Source of the DNA: Adiantum capillus-veneris
Taxonomy: Eukaryota; Streptophyta; Polypodiopsida; Polypodiales; Pteridaceae
Direction: 5' to 3'
NCBI GenBank assembly: GCA_014529385.2
Contig: CM043944.1
Location: 177,912,240 to 177,976,239 of the forward strand
DNA length: 64,000 nt
The translations under genes and the position numbers were made by a program. Numbering within the stretch: position 1 is the stretch's first letter; each line of letters opens with the position of its first letter. Shown here in pieces: positions 1 to 19,172 of the stretch. Under the pieces are notes generated by a model. The model did not search any database and had not been told where the DNA came from. It saw only the letters and a list, made by a program, of their open reading frames with translations.

Positions 1-209
1 AGAAATAAATCACACACCATCTACACTAAAACATGACTAATTCTACCTATGGAAAAAAATCTAGACGAGTCACACACTCCCTAGCACTTATCTAAGATCT
101 AAAGAGTCCAACTCCTAGATCCTACCTAAACTAAAATAACAACAATCTAGCAAACTAGAGGGACTTCTAAGTTGTAGAACTAGTCTAAGATCACCTACTT
201 AGGGCTCTC

Positions 210-229
210 ATCCTCGGCAATGATGCCAA
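210..229 (-). other. Decayed primer-binding-site-like motif
   Basis: On the minus strand this reads TTGGCATCATTGCCGAGGA. It lines up with the PBS at 54521-54542 (TTGGCGCCGCTGCCGGGGA) at all but about five positions, and the differences are transitions of the kind expected from decay of methylated cytosines. If real, a minus-strand LTR would begin just to the right and an internal region would lie in 1-209. No matching LTR partner is in the window. Confidence 0.35.
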
Positions 230-1933
230 TATTGGCGGATATGCCGCGAGCAGATGCTAGCATAGTGATAACTAAACCAACATATCAAAATTACGGCCAA
301 GGACGTAACTTGTCTAGTAGGCACGTGGAAGCAAATAGATGGTTGTTAATCACCTACTAGACCTTCATATCAATTTCCAATTGAGGAAATAAAACCCAAA
401 CATCAAATATGCTTACGACTACAATACAACCTACAACGCTTGCGCTACCAAAATCAAGACCAAAAGTCCTCGAGTCGCCTTGAAACTCATAAGGGTTTCT
501 TTACTTACCAAGAAGTTACTACCCTATGCACTCTGAGCCTATAACCGTAAGCACTTGGTGTAGCAAACACGTATGAAGACAGGTAGTCTATTATAGGTCA
601 CCGATTGTCAACTTGCATTGCCCTAATGTGTAGCTCTTCTTGTCGTGAACCTACTAGTATGAAGAATTTGCAAAACAAACACATGATTTTCAAGATAACT
701 CACTTAGAAGCTCATGGGAGCTCGCCCTGCAACGAAACCAGAACTTTGTAAGCTTGGTGTTGATGCATAGTCCTCGATGTTTCTTACTTGTTGGTGGTTT
801 TGGCTTTGCAATGGCTGCTCCGTAGCATGCATGGAAAAGAGATAACACCTCACACACTCTCTGTCTCTCTCAGTCACACACATATGGCAAACAGTAAATG
901 CAAAGATTGATTTATTCAAAAAACATTCTCTACAAATAATATCTCAACCTAAGGGAGGAAAGCGGTTTGACCAATGGCCTCTCTACACAACTCTACAAAT
1001 CATATTTGAGAGAAAGGTAAGTGTGGGCATGACTGATACAACTACGAACAACCTTAAGGCTTGAGTGTAAGAAACAAAGCTGAAGCATTCTGAAGTTTTC
1101 CTCTCCTCTCATCTCCTCTATCTTTCTAGCGGTGTGCATAGCATTCTACTCTAAGAGGTGCAAATGCACGTGCTCTCATGCTCTCTATCTCTCTTTATCT
1201 TTCTTTGATTTCTATCACATGGAATCATGGGTATATATGCATTGCAAGGTAGGTAGATCTATTTCTTTTAGCGTATTTTGTAGGCATGCCATGCTCAGGT
1301 ATCAAAGCACAAGGCTATGGTCTTGGTGATAATGAATCAAAGAGAATCGGAGCGATGACCTTCATGACTATGCACCAAAGCTAATTGCACTTACATAATT
1401 CCTTTTTGCTTTTGTTTTTTCATTTTTATTCCTCGATGTTACCCATTTCTTGCAAATTATTGGATGTCTTAATGTGAATCCTTCCTAAATTTGTAATTAG
1501 TGAAAGAGATTTGAATAGGATGTAAAAACCATAATATTTTATATATTGAGAAAAACCTAAATATTGATCATATCTCAATTTTCACTCAGTAAATATTCAC
1601 ATAAATAGGATGCATGTGAGGTTAGATATGACTAGGAATAATACTGCATTAGATTGAGTATGTGTATAGTAAAAGAAAAAAAATCATATTTAAGGAGGCT
1701 TAGCTACTTACCTTAGCTCCAAAGGGGCCAAAGGGCAGTAGAAGAAGAGTTAGATCATAGGAAAATTCCCAAGAGACCTCAAAATCTATTTAAAGCGGCT
1801 TTGAGCTCATAAAAACTACAACTCAAGATCTACTACACTAGGGTGATCTATGGAAAGAAGTCTTGAACTCAAGGCCTCTCCTTCAAGGATGCTCCATCAT
1901 ACTCATCACCATAGGAAACTACCTGAGGATGAA

Positions 1934-1935
<2 letters not shown>

Positions 1936-1966
<31 letters not shown>
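1936..1966. repeat. (TA)n microsatellite
   Basis: About 15 perfect TA dinucleotides. Confidence 0.95.
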
Positions 1967-1968
<2 letters not shown>

Positions 1969-2854
1969 GGATGCTGACCCTTACTGCTGGAAAGTGAGGG
2001 GTGGACCAATTGATAGTGCGATCGACGTCAAACAACTATGCTTACTTGTCTGGCACAAAACTACAGCCCAACTAGTTGCAACAAACAACAACGTCATTAG
2101 GTAAGTTTCCACAGTAGCCAATTCACATCAACAAGTTGTCATTTACTATGGCTGACACACCAGCAAGCCTCATGCAGCACGTAAATTGCTTCCAACCATC
2201 CCACAAAGTGAAACCTCATACCTGCCCACCATGCACCTCGCTTCAGACCACTCAAACTCAACTTGCTACCCAGCATTGACTCTTGCTTTTGCATATAACT
2301 CTTGTTGCTCTCCCCGTCTCTCCTTAGAGATTGATTTCTCTCACTTCCAGCTAGTAGTATGTGGCCACCATCCAGCCCTCCTTAGGTTCATGGCTACGGT
2401 GTGGGCGTTGTTTTTCAATCTCTCATACATGCTCAAGCCGTGACTGGCTACCAACCCTCTCGCTATTGCCCACCACCCATTTACCAGCATGCTTGCATGC
2501 AATGGGCAATGTAGTGTAGCCTCCCAAGTAAATAGATGGTGTAATACCATCTTGGGGGGCTCACTTAATAATTATGTGACTCTCACATGAGTGCAACAAA
2601 AGGGGTTACTTATTTTGATTTTTTTTACATTTTCACATACAAAAGGGTATCGTAAAATGGAATTGGAAAAAAAAAATAGATTGAATAGGAAAAGGGTGCA
2701 TTTTATTTTTCAAAAATTCAAAGATAAGGAGAATTAAAAATAGTCCCTGAACGCATGCGATATACACAATTTATACATAGTGACCCCTTAAGAACACATG
2801 GACACCTCAACCATCCATCTATTTCGCCCTCCCTCTCTAATCTCACTTAACCAG

Positions 2855-2855
2855 C

Positions 2856-2908
<53 letters not shown>

Positions 2909-3087
2909 CAAATCTTGATGGTTCTCTTTACAAAGCTATTACAATAAAGCAATTTTCCAACAAAAAAAAAGAGACTCTGATAGAGAAAAAGAATATGGAA
3001 ATGACTATAACCCAAGGAGTCTCAAACAAAACTATTGTTGCAAGCATAAATCTATTTGACGTAGATATTTTTAGTAACAACACCGAT
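2855..3087 (+). repeat. Repeat R fragment, left flank of gypsy-1
   Basis: It starts with a (CT)n tract (2861-2906), followed by ACCAAATCTTGATGG and a stretch up to AACACCGAT that is closely similar to parts of 25800-26070 and 58850-59100. The order is permuted: here the segment after the (CT)n tract runs straight into the A-rich part that precedes the tract in the other copies. This suggests R was already a small tandem array. Gypsy-1 is inserted at its right end; the last five bases (3083-3087, CCGAT) are the left target duplication. Confidence 0.7.
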
Positions 3088-4504
3088 TGTCACAAAATCT
3101 AATATCTAACCAACCCAAATGATTTTATTATATTAAACTGATCATTTAATGTGGGAGAATAAATGAGAAGAAGCGTTAGGATATAGACATGTGCTTATGG
3201 ATCTATCTTAACACGGGACCAAGTTAAAAGGGTCCAAACGAGGGATGGTGTGTCAAAGAGCTACCTAATGGATCTTAGAGACCTTACGGCTAGATACATT
3301 AAAGACCTCCAAAGTTTTGTGTCAAAATTCCTTAGACCTAGGACCTTAAGCAAGATGGAGCTGACATTGAGGTGGGAATCCTACCCAAGCATGAGGTGCT
3401 TGTCGTGCTTGCTGACTAAGGTGCTTAAGGTGTTTGTAGGAACCTTGCCCAAGCTTGAGGTGCTTGTCATGCTTACATGACTAAGATGCTTGAAGTGTTC
3501 AATTCAAACATGATCTCTCAAGAGGAATAAAAGACTATCATGCTTTAATGACTAAGGTGCTTTAAGTGTTCAATTCAAACATGATTTCTTAAGAAGCATA
3601 AAAGACACATGTCAAGATCCTCCCCATTTTTCCCTCATGATGTGATTGAATCCTATTGGATAGGATTTCAAGGGGTCCAATAAGAATTTTGATGCACTTA
3701 ATTAAATAATTAAGTTGTTTCTCTCAAAGAGGAAAAACAGGACACTTGTCCAAATGATATACTTAAATAATATGAGAGAGAGAGAGAGGTGGACCAAGCA
3801 TGAGAGGGGGATCTCCCACAAACACACATACACATTCTGATTGTGTGAGGTGCAAAGTGCAAGATCTCCATCTCCTTCTCCAAGCTTGTTGAGAAGGTGA
3901 GAGCCTACACCAACACTCTTGGATATGGATTGCAAATCCAACCAAGAGCCATACTTCAATGCTTAAGCTTTTCATCTTCTTCATCTTCATTACTATGCTA
4001 TTATGCTATGCTAAGCAAGAAGAGTGATGATAAGTGAGGAACTTTTTCTTTCTCCTATGAATGATTCTTCTTCCTCTTCACTACCCTCATTCCACCGGTA
4101 GCTTTAGGCCTTGGGATTGAGGCCGGGGATGGTTAATGCTTTTACAAAGTTTATGTTAAGGTCGTGATGAATGAATCTTCCCATCTTCATTGCATCACCT
4201 AGGTCACAAAGAACACATAGATTGTATTCTACCAAGTCTCTCTTGATGGGAGAATCTATAATACAAAAGCCTATTGGTGGGGGGACCACGGCTCCATGTA
4301 AATCCGGTCCTCAACTGTTGTCAAGTTCTCTAAACCCTCCCTCTCTTGCAAAATTATTGTTCATGCCAAGTTAATTAAGTATTATGGTTATGTTCCTACG
4401 GCTAATTAAGTTCACTCTCTATGTTCTCCAAGTAGTCTCACAAAAATGCACTCTAATTCTCTTAATTCCGCTATTCTCAAAGTTCATAGGCCATTTCCAT
4501 TACA
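3088..4504 (+). repeat. Gypsy-1 5' LTR
   Basis: It begins TGTCACAAAATC and ends CCATTACA, 1417 bp. It aligns along its whole length with the split 3' LTR (18199-18456 plus 23750-25159) and its last third with 57880-58188. It contains several short internal repeats built on AAGCATGAGGTGCTTGTC and TGCTTGAAGTGTTCAATTC (3390-3600), and an (AG)n tract near 3775-3790. Confidence 0.88.
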
Positions 4505-4505
4505 T

Positions 4506-4517
4506 TAGTATCAGAGA
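4506..4517 (+). other. Gypsy-1 primer-binding site (initiator Met tRNA type)
   Basis: TAGTATCAGAGA, one base after the LTR end. It matches the plant consensus TGGTATCAGAGC at 10 of 12 positions; the two differences fit decay. Confidence 0.7.
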
Positions 4518-4901
4518 AATTGGTTTCTCTTTTCTTGCTTAAGAAGAGAGGTCCTTAAGTTGTCCATGAAAGGTGGGACCTATTCATTGAAATAGTATAA
4601 GTGGGACAAGGATCTATTGTCTTGGTTGAAAAGGACTTAGTTTGAGGTACACCATTGGGAAGTATAGTCTTTAATGGAGTCTCTTGGGGCTTGCCTTTGG
4701 CTTGACCATTATTGAGCTACTAGCAAGCTCAATAGGAACTATAATCAACGAAGCAATGTTAGACCCTATCCACTAGTCTTTGCAATCAACAGTCTCTAAG
4801 CCACTGCTTGCAAACTAATTTTCAAAGGTAAAGAAGAGTAGCAACTAAGTTTTTTGAGGGTACCAAAGCACAAAGTAATTCTATACATGAGTTTAATTAG
4901 C

Positions 4902-6187
4902 ATGGCTGACAATAACCAAGAGAGTAGAATGAACATTGATAACTTTCATTCTGCACATGAAGGTGCTAATGATTATGTCCCACATGTTTGTTAATTAAAT
5001 TATTACTAGGTTGCATCAAGCTATGGGCAACCCTACTTTGCAAGCCGAAGTTACTCAACAACTTTGTCCTTATGGGATTTCCCTTCCTCTTCAAGAGAAG
5101 AGAAAGCTTAGGAGGCCTTTTGATGAGACTCCCAAAAGAAGAATCTCTCCCATAAGAGAAGAGGAATCCAAAGAACGAAAAAAAGGAAATTCCCTAAGTT
5201 CCTCTAGAGATGTGGCTCCATGAAGACGGCGAGTCGCCAACTCCTCCCAAGAGGAAACAGTTAACCCATAATCCTTCCCCTCCTTACTCCAAAAGGGAAG
5301 AGAGGAAAAAAAGGAAGAAAGAGGCAAGAAAGAGCTCCCCTATTCTCCTTCTTCTTCACCAACGGTTAACCCATAGTCCTTCTTCTCATTACTCCAAAAG
5401 GGAAGAGAGAAAATAAAGGAAGAAAGAGGCAAGAAAAAGGTCACCCTCTTCTCCTTCTTCTTCACCTTTCTCCTCTTTCGACGAAAGCAATAGCTATTTT
5501 CCTAGAGAATATAAGAGGAGAGGACATAGCAAAACATACCCTGCATCAAGAAGTTCCCAAAAGCTCAAGAAATTCAAGAGGGAGGAAAGAGTATGTCTTC
5601 TCTCACCTATGATGGAACCTTTGGTGCCACCAACAAAGTATTGGCCTTCACCCAACAATTTGATGCATCCTTTGGAGACGAGGGTTTCACAGATTCCTCC
5701 AAGCAATTCCATGTATCTATGCACTTCCAAACATCTACTTGTCAATGGTGGAATAGCCTCTATGGAAAAAGAAAATCCCTAAAGGATATGGAAAACTCTA
5801 CAAGTTTTCATCATGAAGCAATTCCTTGCAAGCGATGCAAAGGACAAAGTGCCTACCAAATGGTGGAGTTTGAAGTTGCTCTCCAATGAGTCTATCCACA
5901 AATATGTAAACAAGTTTTGGAGTTTACATCTCAAGGCTATTGTATTTCAAAAGATAGACTTTGTCAAGCAAAAGAAACAATTATGTGCAGGGTTACCTGA
6001 AGACATGGCTCAGTATGTCAACTCTCAATGGCCTGGCTCTATCACTGAAGTAATCCACCACACTATAGTTTCTTTGCACATGAATTTCAAAAAAGGGGCT
6101 AGAAGAATGCCAAGCCCATGGAAAGCAAAGACAAAAGTGATGCAAAGGGAAAAAATAATCCCAAAATTCTTCCCTAGGAAATTTTAA
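4902..6187 (+). pseudogene. Gypsy-1 gag (broken)
   Basis: Capsid/nucleocapsid polyprotein that would package element RNA. A start at 4902 (MADNNQESRM) opens the frame but meets a stop after about 30 codons and continues in another frame. The N-terminal third (about 5011-5580) is very rich in Lys, Arg and Ser and contains a 105-bp in-frame tandem repeat (5261-5365, 5366-5467). The capsid-like part is in two frames (5593-5889 and 5813-6187), with the motif QWWNSLYG and, further on, GLPEDMAQYV. No clear CCHC knuckle is visible; the following 6190-6450 is out of frame, with a His/Cys-containing remnant near 6310. At least three frame breaks. The assignment rests on position and capsid-like motifs. 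Confidence 0.7.
5261..5467 (+). repeat. 105-bp tandem duplication in the basic region of gag
   Basis: Two adjacent copies, each starting TTAACCCATA and containing the KREER/RKKEARK-coding purine-rich stretch. The unit length is a multiple of three, so it adds about 35 codons without shifting the frame. Confidence 0.8.
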
Positions 6188-6452
6188 CAACAACAACAAT
6201 AACAATCGGTCCAAGGAGAAGGGGGTTCACAAAGGTAAAAATAAACTCTCTCCTAAAGAGCTAGAGTATTTTCAACCACAAATGATTCAAGTGTGGGAGT
6301 AAGGACATCACTGCCGTTCATGCCCCAAAAGAAATGCATGTAATGAGACTCTTAGAGCTTCAACGATCAAAGATCCAAAAGAGAATACTCATTGCAAAGG
6401 ATCACCTCTCTCCTATGCTTGGGGAAAGGTAAGGGAGCATGATTCCTTCATC

Positions 6453-6965
6453 TTGTTTGACCCTGGCTCTACTCAAAACTTCATATCAATGGATTTGGCC
6501 ACTAGCATTCAAGCTTTTAAGATGGGAGATATTGTAACTATCTATGGAGTTTTCAAGGGACATCAAGCCTCCATTACTCCATTTATTGGGAAGTTGAGGC
6601 TTCATTTCCAAAGATATGTCAATAAAGAAGACTTTTTTATCTCTTCTCTCCAACATGAGGATGTTATTCTAGGGGCACCATGGTTCAACCTCATGGCTGC
6701 CAACATGAAATTCCCTGAAAGGAGAATCTACTTCACTTATAGACAAAAGAGCATGTATATAGATGCTAATGAGTCTTGTCGTACTATACCACTTATAAAT
6801 TCACTTGCTTTTGATAACCCAAAAAATAGCTCAATTTTTTACGTACATGATTTTATTGGACAATCCAGTAATGATGCTTATGTTTTATCAAATGAAAATG
6901 GTAGGAATCAAAAAGAGTTAGACTTGGCTACTTTTTCTAAATTTATTCCAAGATTTTTTTATTGA
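6453..6965 (+). pseudogene. Gypsy-1 aspartic protease region
   Basis: Retropepsin that would cut the Gag-Pol polyprotein. The frame shows the active-site segment FDPGSTQNFIS, with DPG in place of the usual D-S/T-G, then the flap-like part and the C-terminal signature VILGAPWF followed by a conserved-looking tail (ERRIYFTY). About 170 codons. It is flanked by frame breaks on both sides; RT-like sequence resumes in another frame at about 6985. The Ser/Thr-to-Pro change next to the catalytic Asp suggests an inactive enzyme. Confidence 0.75.
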
Positions 6966-6984
6966 TGATATCACCTCCAAAACG

Positions 6985-7819
6985 AGGGGATGATGACCAT
7001 CGAGTTGAGCTCCTACCAGGAAGGTCACTGCCTAACAAACTTCCTTATAGAGTTTCCCAAGCTCAGCAAGAGGAGATTACGAGGCAAGTGCATGAACTGG
7101 TAGAGACAAAGGGATGGTGAGGCCTAGCTCCTCTCCTTTTTTCTCTCCAATCCTTTTAGTGCAAAAGAAATATGGTACATACCGCCTGTGTGTGGACTAT
7201 CAAGAAATAAATGGTATCACTATCAAAAACAATTTTTTTGTACCATGGGTCAAAGATCTGTTTGATAATCTACAAGGTTCGACCTACTTCAGTAGGATTG
7301 ACCTTAAAAGTGGCTATCATCAAATAAGGATAGTGAATGAAAATATCATAAATACCAATGTTTGGTCTTTATGAATATCTTGCCATGCCTTTTGGTTTGA
7401 CGAATTCTCCAGCCATGTTCAACCATTTAATGGAAAAAATCTTTAGACCCTATTGCCGCAAATTCACTGGAGTGTACTTTGATGATATTATCATCCACTC
7501 CAGGTCCTTGGAGGAGCACAAGCAACATATCCAGTTAATTTTTCAAGCTTTGATGGAGAACAAGCTTTTTATCAATCAAAAGAAAAGTAAATTTTTCCTT
7601 CAAGATATTCAATACTTAGGTCATGTTATCTCTCAAGATGGTATCCATATGGATCCACCAAATTTGGAGGTAATAAAGGCATGGCCTAATCCAAGGAATC
7701 TACATGAGCTAAGTAGCTTTATTGGTATGTGTGCATATGATAGATGCTTTATAGCAAGATTCTCTCAAATAGCAGGACCATTACATGACTTAACAAAGAA
7801 GAATGTTAAGTACTCATAG
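6985..7819 (+). pseudogene. Gypsy-1 reverse transcriptase (frameshifted)
   Basis: The N-terminal part (HRVELLPGRSLPNKLPYR, then SPILLVQKK and RLCVDYQEIN) is followed by SRIDLKSGYHQIR. A frameshift near 7360-7375 moves the reading to the frame with AMPFGLTNSPAMF and the catalytic box YFDDIIIHS, then the thumb and connection region (YLGHVISQDGI). An in-frame stop lies near 7117. The catalytic Asp pair is present, but the breaks make the copy non-functional. Confidence 0.85.
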
Positions 7820-8310
7820 ACTGCTAAAGAGGAAAATGTTTTTGATAAGCTTAAAGAAAAGCTTGCCAGTCAACCTGTGATTACACTTTTGGACCTCTCA
7901 AAACCATTTGAGGTCCAATTTTATGCTTGTGGAGATTGCCTTGGAGAAGTCTTGCTTCAAGAAGGGCATGCCATAGCATATGAGAGTCAAAGACTCAATT
8001 CCAATGAGCATGTCTTGAGCATCTACAAAAATGAGCTACTAGTTGTGCTGCATGCTCTTGATACATGGAAGCACTACCTTTTTGGTACTCCATTCATCCT
8101 ACAAACAGATCATCAAATTCTTAAGTAGTTCATGATGCAAACCAAGCTCTTCGACAAACAAATGAGGTGGGAAATTTTTATTTCGCAATTTTATTTTCAT
8201 ATTGCTCACATTGTTGTGGTAATCACAATCAAGTGGCTGGTGCACTTTCACGACAACCAATAGTCAATGTAGTGTCTATAGAAATTCACAATGATCTATC
8301 TTCTGTGATA
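7820..8310 (+). pseudogene. Gypsy-1 RNase H, cut by the LARD insertion
   Basis: The region encodes PFEVQFYACGDCLGEVLLQEG, then the RNase H elements IAYESQRL, YKNELLVVLHALDTWKHYL and LQTDHQ. It continues with frame breaks to VSIEIHNDLSSVI at 8310, where the next element is inserted. The frame resumes at 16428 with DEYATHPDF. RNase H removes the RNA strand during reverse transcription. Stops at about 7818 and 8127 interrupt it. Confidence 0.8.
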
Positions 8311-8473
8311 TGTTAGGACACGGGTCCTGCGGGCAGGTCCCTACCCTAAGGGGGGTCACGGACCCCGGCCACGGGCCACCTAGCAGTGTGGAAAGGGGAT
8401 CCTAGGGCTAAGAGCCTATAAGTATGGGTGGTTGGGTGGAGGATCCAGGTCTCTAGCTCCTAGGGTTCTTACA
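8311..8473 (+). repeat. LARD 5' LTR
   Basis: 163 bp, TGTTAGGACACGGG to GGTTCTTACA. A TATA-like box (TATAAG) lies at 8418-8423, leaving about 25 bp for transcript start plus R/U5, which is very compact. Confidence 0.92.
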
Positions 8474-8474
8474 C

Positions 8475-8486
8475 TGGTATCAGAGC
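8475..8486 (+). other. LARD primer-binding site
   Basis: TGGTATCAGAGC, a perfect match to the 3'-end complement of plant initiator Met tRNA, one base after the LTR. Confidence 0.93.
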
Positions 8487-8541
8487 TCAGGGGGAGGGAG
8501 GAGCGATGGAGGAGGAGGAAGCCTTGCATGGATCATTGCAT

Positions 8542-16244
<7,703 letters not shown>

Positions 16245-16255
16245 AAAGGGGGGAG
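16245..16255 (+). other. LARD polypurine tract
   Basis: AAAGGGGGGAG immediately before the 3' LTR (with TAA between), the expected primer for plus-strand DNA synthesis. Confidence 0.88.
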
Positions 16256-16258
16256 TAA

Positions 16259-16422
16259 TGTCAGGACACGGGTCCTGCCGGCAGGGCCCTACCCTAAGGG
16301 GGGGTCACGGACCTCGGCCACGGGCCAGCTAGCAGTGTGGAAAGGGGATCCTAGGGCTAAGAGCCTATAAGTACGGGCGGTTGGGTGGAGGATCCAGGTC
16401 TCTAGCTCCTAGGGTTCTTACA
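16259..16422 (+). repeat. LARD 3' LTR
   Basis: 164 bp, TGTCAGGACACGGG to GGTTCTTACA. It differs from the 5' LTR by seven substitutions and one G in a G-run, about 96% identity, so this is a fairly young insertion compared with its gypsy-1 host. Confidence 0.92.
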
Positions 16423-17320
16423 TGATAGATGAGTATGCTACTCACCCTGACTTTAGAGACATAATGTCCATTCACCTTGCAAGATGGTCATTTTCTCCAT
16501 GGTAGAAATCAATGTGTTACTCACTCCCTTCGTGAGAAAGTCATGTATGAATCCCATGCTCCTCCCTATGGATGACATAGAGGCATTCAACCTACTCTTT
16601 GAGGAGTAGAGACGTAATTCTATTGGCCTACCATGAAAGTAGACATACAAGAGTATGTTTCAAAATGTGTGGTATGCCAAAAGACTAAGTATGATAGAGG
16701 GAATCAACCTGGACTAATCCAGTCATTGCCAATCCCTAATTCACCATGGGAGAGTATATCCATGAATTTTATCTTTTGATTACCTAAGTCTATCTATGGG
16801 AATACAGAAATATGGATGATAGTCAACACATTTAGCAAGCAAGCACACTTTATTGCTGTCAAAAAGACTATTAAGGCACACCAAATGGCAACTCTCTTCA
16901 TATCTCATATTTCCAAACACCATGGATTGCCAACATCTATCATGTCGGATGCAGATCCTAGAATGACTAATAATTTTTGGAAAGGCCTCTTTGAAAATCT
17001 AGGTACAAGATGGAAAGGCCTCTTTCAAAATCTCTTTGGCCTATCACCCACAAACGGATGGCCAAAGTGAGATAGTCAATCTTACAATTCTTGATCTACT
17101 AAAGACATATGTTACAGAAGTAAATCAATGCTCACGATGGCAGAATTATTTACCCCTTGTAGAGTATGTGTACAATAATATTGTCCACACTACTATGCAA
17201 AAGGCACCTTTAGAGATCATAGATGGAAGACCTAAAAGTCCCTTGCTACTTAAAGTACATGGAAAGGTCTTCGCTGTCGAGGATGAGTATAGTCGTGACC
17301 TACAAGAATCTTTTTAAAAG
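16423..17320 (+). pseudogene. Gypsy-1 integrase
   Basis: It continues the pol gene after the LARD. The zinc-binding N-terminal part (16428-16740) has many stops. The catalytic core shows the first Asp in MIVNTFSKQAHFI (16816 on), the second in SIMSDADPRM, and the third acidic residue in YHPQTDGQSEIVN after a frame change near 17040. A short internal duplication (WKGLF...WKGLF, 16978-17020) sits just before that change. It then runs VEYVYNNIVHTTMQKAPLEIIDGRPKSP. Integrase would join cDNA ends to host DNA. Inactive through stops and frameshifts. Confidence 0.82.
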
Positions 17321-17835
17321 TTTAAGGAGTCTATATCCATCTCTCAACAAAGGAAGAAATTTGTTGATGGCAAGCATAGAAGGGCCTTAACATTCAAAGA
17401 AAATGATTTGGTCTTACTAGTTTCCCAAGGATCGATTGAGGCAAACAACGGGCAAAAATTCTATGCCATCAAAAGTATTATGTTAAACTAGAAAAAAGAT
17501 GCTATGGTTCTTTTCAAATCTTGAATCCAATCAATGAGATGGCTTCTCAACTGAAACTGCCCAACCATTGGCTCATACACAATGCTTTTTATGTGAGCCT
17601 ACTTAAGCCCTACAAAGGAGAGCCACCAAGTGAACCAATTATTGAAGACCCTCCAAAAATCAAATACCAAGAAGAGGTGCTACAAACCAAAGCTATCCTT
17701 TGGCATGAAAACATGGTAAGATTATCCGATGGTATCTTATTAAGTTCAAGCTTATCCTTTTGAAGATTCTAGATGGATGTAAGGAATACAACTTAAGGAT
17801 AGTATGAACCTTGTCAATGATTACAATGCTACATT
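17321..17835 (+). pseudogene. Gypsy-1 integrase C-terminus and chromodomain-like tail
   Basis: It reads PNHWLIHNAFYVSLLKPYKGEPP, the usual start of the C-terminal region of gypsy integrases, followed by a remnant of KIIRWYLIKFK...W, which is better kept in gypsy-1B (55900-56000). That block resembles a chromodomain (Y/W-L-I-K-F/W-K-Y-P...W), which targets insertion to heterochromatin in chromoviruses. There are frame breaks at about 17320, 17480 and 17720. Confidence 0.65.
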
Positions 17836-18185
17836 AGAGTGAGAAAATGTACATATTTCTTTTAAGTGACCAATGTTTTTGTCTTATAAGACAAATTCTC
17901 TTTTTATTGTGCACAAATTTAAAAATTATGCATTCTTAGAATCATGTTTGTGATGACAACGTCTCTCAAACACCAAGTAGAGTTTGTCGCTCTACTTTGG
18001 GAGAATGAAATGGACTAAAGAGCAGACATGCTTGCGGCAGCTAAGTCTCCCAAGCACCAAATGGACTATTCATCTTTTGGAATGATGTCGTAGGGTAAAA
18101 TGTGGTCCTCTACCTACTAAGAAACATAGAATAATGACTAAGACTTTATCTCTTCTACCTTATAGTTGAGGGCGACTATGATTTC
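17836..18185 (+). other. Gypsy-1 3' untranslated region
   Basis: No coding capacity. It is about 90% similar to the first part of 56030-56279 in gypsy-1B, which confirms it belongs to the element. Confidence 0.75.
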
Positions 18186-18195
18186 AAGAGAGAGG
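18186..18195 (+). other. Gypsy-1 polypurine tract
   Basis: AAGAGAGAGG, followed by TAA and the LTR start TG at 18199. Confidence 0.8.
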
Positions 18196-18198
18196 TAA

Positions 18199-18456
18199 TG
18201 TCATAAAATCCAATATCTAACCAACCCAAATGATTTTTTCATGTTTAATTGATCATTTAATGTGGGAGAATAAAGGCAACAAGGATTAGGATATATATAT
18301 GTGCTTATGGATCTATCTCAACATGGGGCCAAGGTGAAAGGGTCCTAATGAGATATGGTACGTGAAAGAGCAATGCTGCCTAATGGAGCTTAAAGACCTT
18401 AGGGTTAGCTTCATTAAAGAACTCCAAAGATAAGTGATAAAAGTCCTTAGACCGTG
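18199..18456 (+). repeat. Gypsy-1 3' LTR, first part
   Basis: It begins TGTCATAAAATCC and matches the first 260 bp of the 5' LTR. It stops at TTAGACC, where copia-1 begins. About 55 bp of LTR that should follow is missing at this junction. Confidence 0.85.
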
Positions 18457-18486
18457 GAGTAGAGTGAGCCATATATAGCTCCAACA
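18457..18486 (-). repeat. Copia-1 3' LTR remnant
   Basis: Only the last 30 bp (plus-strand reading) of the 143-bp LTR, ending ATAGCTCCAACA. Confidence 0.85.
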
Positions 18487-18734
18487 CCCCGACTCAAACA
18501 AAGGTCTCTAGCTTTGGATGAAAAAACCCTTGGGGAGTTCAAGGGAAAAACCCAAGCCCCTATACAATGTGAAAATATGAACCAGTGATGATGATGTGAA
18601 AGTGAATTGTGCATCTATGTACAAATGTTCAAGTGACTTAGAGATCACAATGTGCAAATGTGGAGTGTGCATAGTGTATGTGACCTAAAAGATTACAATG
18701 TCATATGTACAAAGCTATTACAATAGCAAAGAAA

Positions 18735-19172
18735 CTAATCTAGAAAGAGTGAGGCCGAAGCAACTCCAAGCTCCGAGCGCAAGAGGATGAAACATGACTC
18801 GTTGAGGCCTTTGGTCAAAATGTGTACAATCATCTGGACAATTGGACATTGTTCAACCATGATGGTTCCTTTGCATAGTTCATACCTGACATAATGATAA
18901 TGGACAGCAATGTGCTTTGACTTATTATGTTGAACATAGTCTTTTGCAAGACTAATAGCACTTTGGTTGTCACACCGCAAGGGTGTGCTACAAAGAGGAG
19001 AGTGACCAATATCAACCAGGATTTGGCGAAGCCAAATCAACTCACGAGCTGCAAGTGATGCCGCAACATATTCTGACTCAGTCGTAGAAACTGCAACACA
19101 ACGTTGTTTCTTGCTGGTCCAAGAAACAAGACAACCATTTATAAAGAAGCAATTTCCACTAGTAGATCGCAT
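18735..19172 (-). pseudogene. Copia-1 RNase H domain
   Basis: The frame reads CLVSWTSKKQRCVAVSTTESEYVA, then AARELIWLRQIL, LRCDNQSAISLAKD, HNKSKHIAVHYHYVR and ILTKGL, the standard copia RNase H core with acidic catalytic residues (TESEY, CDNQS). About 145 codons, ending at 18735. It is out of frame with RT because of a deletion of about 50 bp near 19271, seen by comparison with 40752-40803. Confidence 0.9.

Larger units (their letters stand above)
1..2854. other. Region without a recognisable gene
   Basis: Only short, unconvincing reading frames are present (longest about 85 codons) and none resembles a known domain. The stretch is AT-rich and holds one TA microsatellite (1936-1966) and a primer-binding-site-like motif on the minus strand near 210-229. 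It is probably old transposon-derived DNA, inferred from that motif and the lack of coding potential. Confidence 0.5.
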
